From JBOFIQ01 sp051654905 (GTDB lineage: Bacteria; Actinomycetota; Actinomycetes; Propionibacteriales; Propionibacteriaceae), in contig JBOFYY010000144.1 of assembly GCA_051654905.1 (NCBI GenBank), forward strand, positions 62,001 through 126,000: a stretch of DNA of 64,000 nt, read 5' to 3'. Position numbers and translations under genes: made by a program. The notes under the pieces are model-generated. The model ran no database searches, was not told the DNA's origin, and saw nothing but the letters and a program-made list of their open reading frames with translations. This document shows, piece after piece, positions 62,005 through 64,000 of this stretch; position 1 is the first letter of the stretch, and each line of letters opens with the position of its first letter.

Positions 62005-62048
62005 TTAGCGGGCGCGGAAGCGATATTTTATGCAGATGCGCCCGCTAA
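62005..62048 (+). terminator. Inverted repeat after ffh
   Basis: Perfect 11-base arms 62005-62015 and 62038-62048 (TTAGCGGGCGC and complement), 22-nt loop, lying between ffh and glgP. No U-run. The right arm overlaps the putative -10 box of glgP. Confidence 0.6.
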
Positions 62049-62058
62049 GCTCGTCTAT

Positions 62059-64000
62059 GTGAGTGATTACGCGAAGTTTTCCCGACCCGACGAGCGCCCC
62101 CAGCGAGGACCTGAACGCGGTCCACGATATTTACCAACACATCAGTTAACGCAAACCTCTACTGCTGCACCAGTTAATACCGTAGATGGGTTCGTGAAAG
62201 AGTTTCTACACGAACTTAGTACTGGACGAGGTGTCTCATTGGAGAACTCGACGATCAACGACCAATATCATGCGCTTTCGGCGACGGTTCGTAATTACAT
62301 GATGGAGTACTGGCTGCAAACTCAGGCTGAGTTTAAAAGTTCTGATACCAAAATGGTTGGATACCTGTCGGCAGAGTTCCTGCTAGGACGTCAATTAGGT
62401 AATGCGCTCCAAGCAACTGGGCTTTTTGATATTGCCCGAGAAGCTCTAGAAGGTTGTGGTATCGATCTTGCTGAACTTCGTACCCAAGAAGTTGAACCCG
62501 GTCTTGGAAATGGGGGGCTAGGGCGATTAGCTGCTTGCTTTATTGATTCACTAGCCACAATGAAAGTTCCTTGTATCGGTTATGGAATCCGCTACGAGTA
62601 CGGCATTTTTAGACAGACTTTTGTCGAAGGGCGTCAAGTAGAACAGCCCGACAGCTGGCTAGAGCTGGGATGTCCTTGGGAATTTGCTCATCCAGAAAAC
62701 TCAGTAGAAGTTAGCTTCGGTGGACGTACTGAAAAGCAGCTAGTAGACGGCGTCGAACGTAGCGTATGGATTCCAGATTGGCAGGTTCGCGGCGTTCCCT
62801 ACAACTACATGGTTCCTGGATACGGCAATAGTCGAGTGAACACGCTACGGCTATGGAGTGCGCAAGCTACTCAGGCTTTTGATCTGCAAATTTTTAATGC
62901 CGGTGACTACGCGCAGGCAGTACGAGCACAAACCTTTGCCGAAAATATCTCCAAAGTGCTTTACCCAGAAGATTCGACTCCGCAAGGAAAAGAACTACGA
63001 CTACAGCAGCAGTATTTCTTTGTTGCCTGTTCACTAGCTGATTTCATAAATAATGTTTTGCCGACAGATTTTGATCTACGTCGTCTCAACGAACGTATTA
63101 TCTTCCAACTTAATGACACACATCCAGTCATTGCAGTACCAGAGCTTATGCGTATTCTTATCGACGATAAAGGATTTAGTTGGGCAGAAGCATGGCAGAT
63201 CACTTCGTCATGTTTTGCCTATACTTGCCATACCTTGCTTCCAGAAGCGTTGGAAGTATGGTCAGTTGAGCTACTGGGACGTTTATTGCCACGCCACCTA
63301 GAGATTATCTATGGCATCAATGAACAATTCTTGGCCCAAGTAGCTGCGCAATTCCCTGGAGATGAGCGACGTATTCGACGGATGTCGATTATCGCTGAAT
63401 ATCCAGAACGCGCGGTTCGGATGGCGCATCTGGCTACGGTTACTGGGGTCAAAGTCAATGGGGTAGCGGAGCTACATTCTCAGCTATTGCGAGACAAAGT
63501 ATTAACTGATTTCGCACAAATGTGGCCAGATAAGTTCACGAATGTAACAAATGGCATAACTCCGCGTCGGTTTATCCGTTATGCCAATGGTGCCTTGTCA
63601 GAGTTGATTACTGACACGATTGGTTCAGATTGGGTGACCGATCTTAGCCGACTAAAAGAGCTGGAACCCTATGCCGATGACGCTAGCTTCTGTCAAGCAT
63701 TCCGAGACGTAAAAGAGCTAAATAAGAAGCGGTTAGCAGCACTTTTAATTAAGCGCGATGGCATTGAACTTGCAGAAGGCGCGATGCTAGATGTGATGGT
63801 GAAGCGGCTACATGAGTACAAGCGACAGTCGCTGAAGATATTGCATGTCGTGTCGCTTTATGACGATGTTATTTCTGGACGTGTCGCAGCAGAATCGCTA
63901 ACTCAAAGAACAGTTATCTTCGGGGCAAAAGCAGCTCCGGGGTACAAGATGGCAAAAGAGACGATCCATCTCATCAATGCAGTAGCTGCCACGATCAATG
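62059..64000 (+). CDS. glgP: Glycogen/starch phosphorylase (3' end cut by window)
   Basis: Alpha-glucan phosphorylase releasing glucose 1-phosphate. 647 residues are visible; the family is about 790-830, so the last 150-180 are outside. Seen: GYLSAEFLLGRQL, EPGLGNGGLGRLAACF, NDTHPVIAVPELMRIL, TNGITPRRF and the MVKRLHEYKRQ stretch; the PLP lysine motif (EASGTGNMK) is expected beyond the window. GTG 62059 with TAAGCT 7 nt upstream and no SD. Confidence 0.95.
   Translation, partial: MSDYAKFSRPDERPQRGPERGPRYLPTHQLTQTSTAAPVNTVDGFVKEFLHELSTGRGVSLENSTINDQYHALSATVRNYMMEYWLQTQAEFKSSDTKMVGYLSAEFLLGRQLGNALQATGLFDIAREALEGCGIDLAELRTQEVEPGLGNGGLGRLAACFIDSLATMKVPCIGYGIRYEYGIFRQTFVEGRQVEQPDSWLELGCPWEFAHPENSVEVSFGGRTEKQLVDGVERSVWIPDWQVRGVPYNYMVPGYGNSRVNTLRLWSAQATQAFDLQIFNAGDYAQAVRAQTFAENISKVLYPEDSTPQGKELRLQQQYFFVACSLADFINNVLPTDFDLRRLNERIIFQLNDTHPVIAVPELMRILIDDKGFSWAEAWQITSSCFAYTCHTLLPEALEVWSVELLGRLLPRHLEIIYGINEQFLAQVAAQFPGDERRIRRMSIIAEYPERAVRMAHLATVTGVKVNGVAELHSQLLRDKVLTDFAQMWPDKFTNVTNGITPRRFIRYANGALSELITDTIGSDWVTDLSRLKELEPYADDASFCQAFRDVKELNKKRLAALLIKRDGIELAEGAMLDVMVKRLHEYKRQSLKILHVVSLYDDVISGRVAAESLTQRTVIFGAKAAPGYKMAKETIHLINAVAATIN

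Overview
The window reads as a chromosomal segment of an actinobacterium of moderate GC (near 50% by eye, low for the phylum). Evidence: a SufU-type Suf operon tail with a MIP18 protein, an InhA-like enoyl-ACP reductase beside fabG, the block xerC-M23-rpsB-tsf-pyrH-frr-cdsA-rlmN-dxr-ispG-GNAT-proS-rimP-nusA-infB-rbfA-truB-ribF-rpsO-pnp-M16-rnj, frequent GTG/TTG starts, and many SD-less genes with a TANNNT box 6-7 nt before the start codon (leaderless mRNAs). Gene order resembles Mycobacterium/Streptomyces in many blocks. The low GC and gene complement suggest the Actinomycetaceae (Actinomyces/Gleimia/Arcanobacterium relatives); that is inference and no species is claimed.

Layout. 1-9.4 kb: end of the Suf Fe-S operon, an ABC-F protein, an rRNA methyltransferase, an M20 peptidase, fabG-fabI, an ABC ATPase and a short NfeD-like membrane protein. 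9.5-10.4 kb: a two-gene minus-strand unit of unknown function (secreted protein plus small membrane protein, candidate bacteriocin/immunity pair). 10.5-28.7 kb: rRNA methylase, def, xerC, M23, then translation, lipid, isoprenoid and tRNA-charging genes. 28.7-41.3 kb: nusA-infB-truB-rpsO-pnp-rnj-rpmB, with ylxR inverted between nusA and infB. 41.3-48.2 kb: recG, rsmD-coaD, a coiled-coil protein, yceD-rpmF, rnc-mutM. 48.2-55.4 kb: an accessory stretch at the usual position of smc (small Cys/His protein, hipBA, two acetyltransferase genes, an autoregulated gntR cassette, a frameshifted SUFU gene, gtrA). 55.4-64 kb: ftsY, an orphan ABC permease, a candidate structured RNA, a conserved hypothetical, ffh, and the start of a glycogen phosphorylase cut by the window end.

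Function. Most of the window is ribosome-centred: r-proteins S2, S15, L28 and L32; EF-Ts, IF2, RRF; assembly factors RimP, RbfA, YceD; rRNA/tRNA modification enzymes RlmN, RsmD, TruB, RlmA-like and SpoU-like; transcription-coupled NusA and YlxR; RNases PNPase, RNase J and RNase III; and protein targeting by Ffh-FtsY. Several translation genes carry a hairpin ending a few nucleotides before the Shine-Dalgarno, and the pnp leader looks like the Actino-pnp RNA. No tRNA, rRNA, CRISPR array, transposase or prophage was found.

Most interesting for follow-up: the 9.5-10.4 kb secreted/membrane pair with its consensus-like promoter, the multibranched RNA candidate at 59543-59628, the inverted ylxR, the hipBA operators, the gntR promoter-operator, and the broken SUFU gene.
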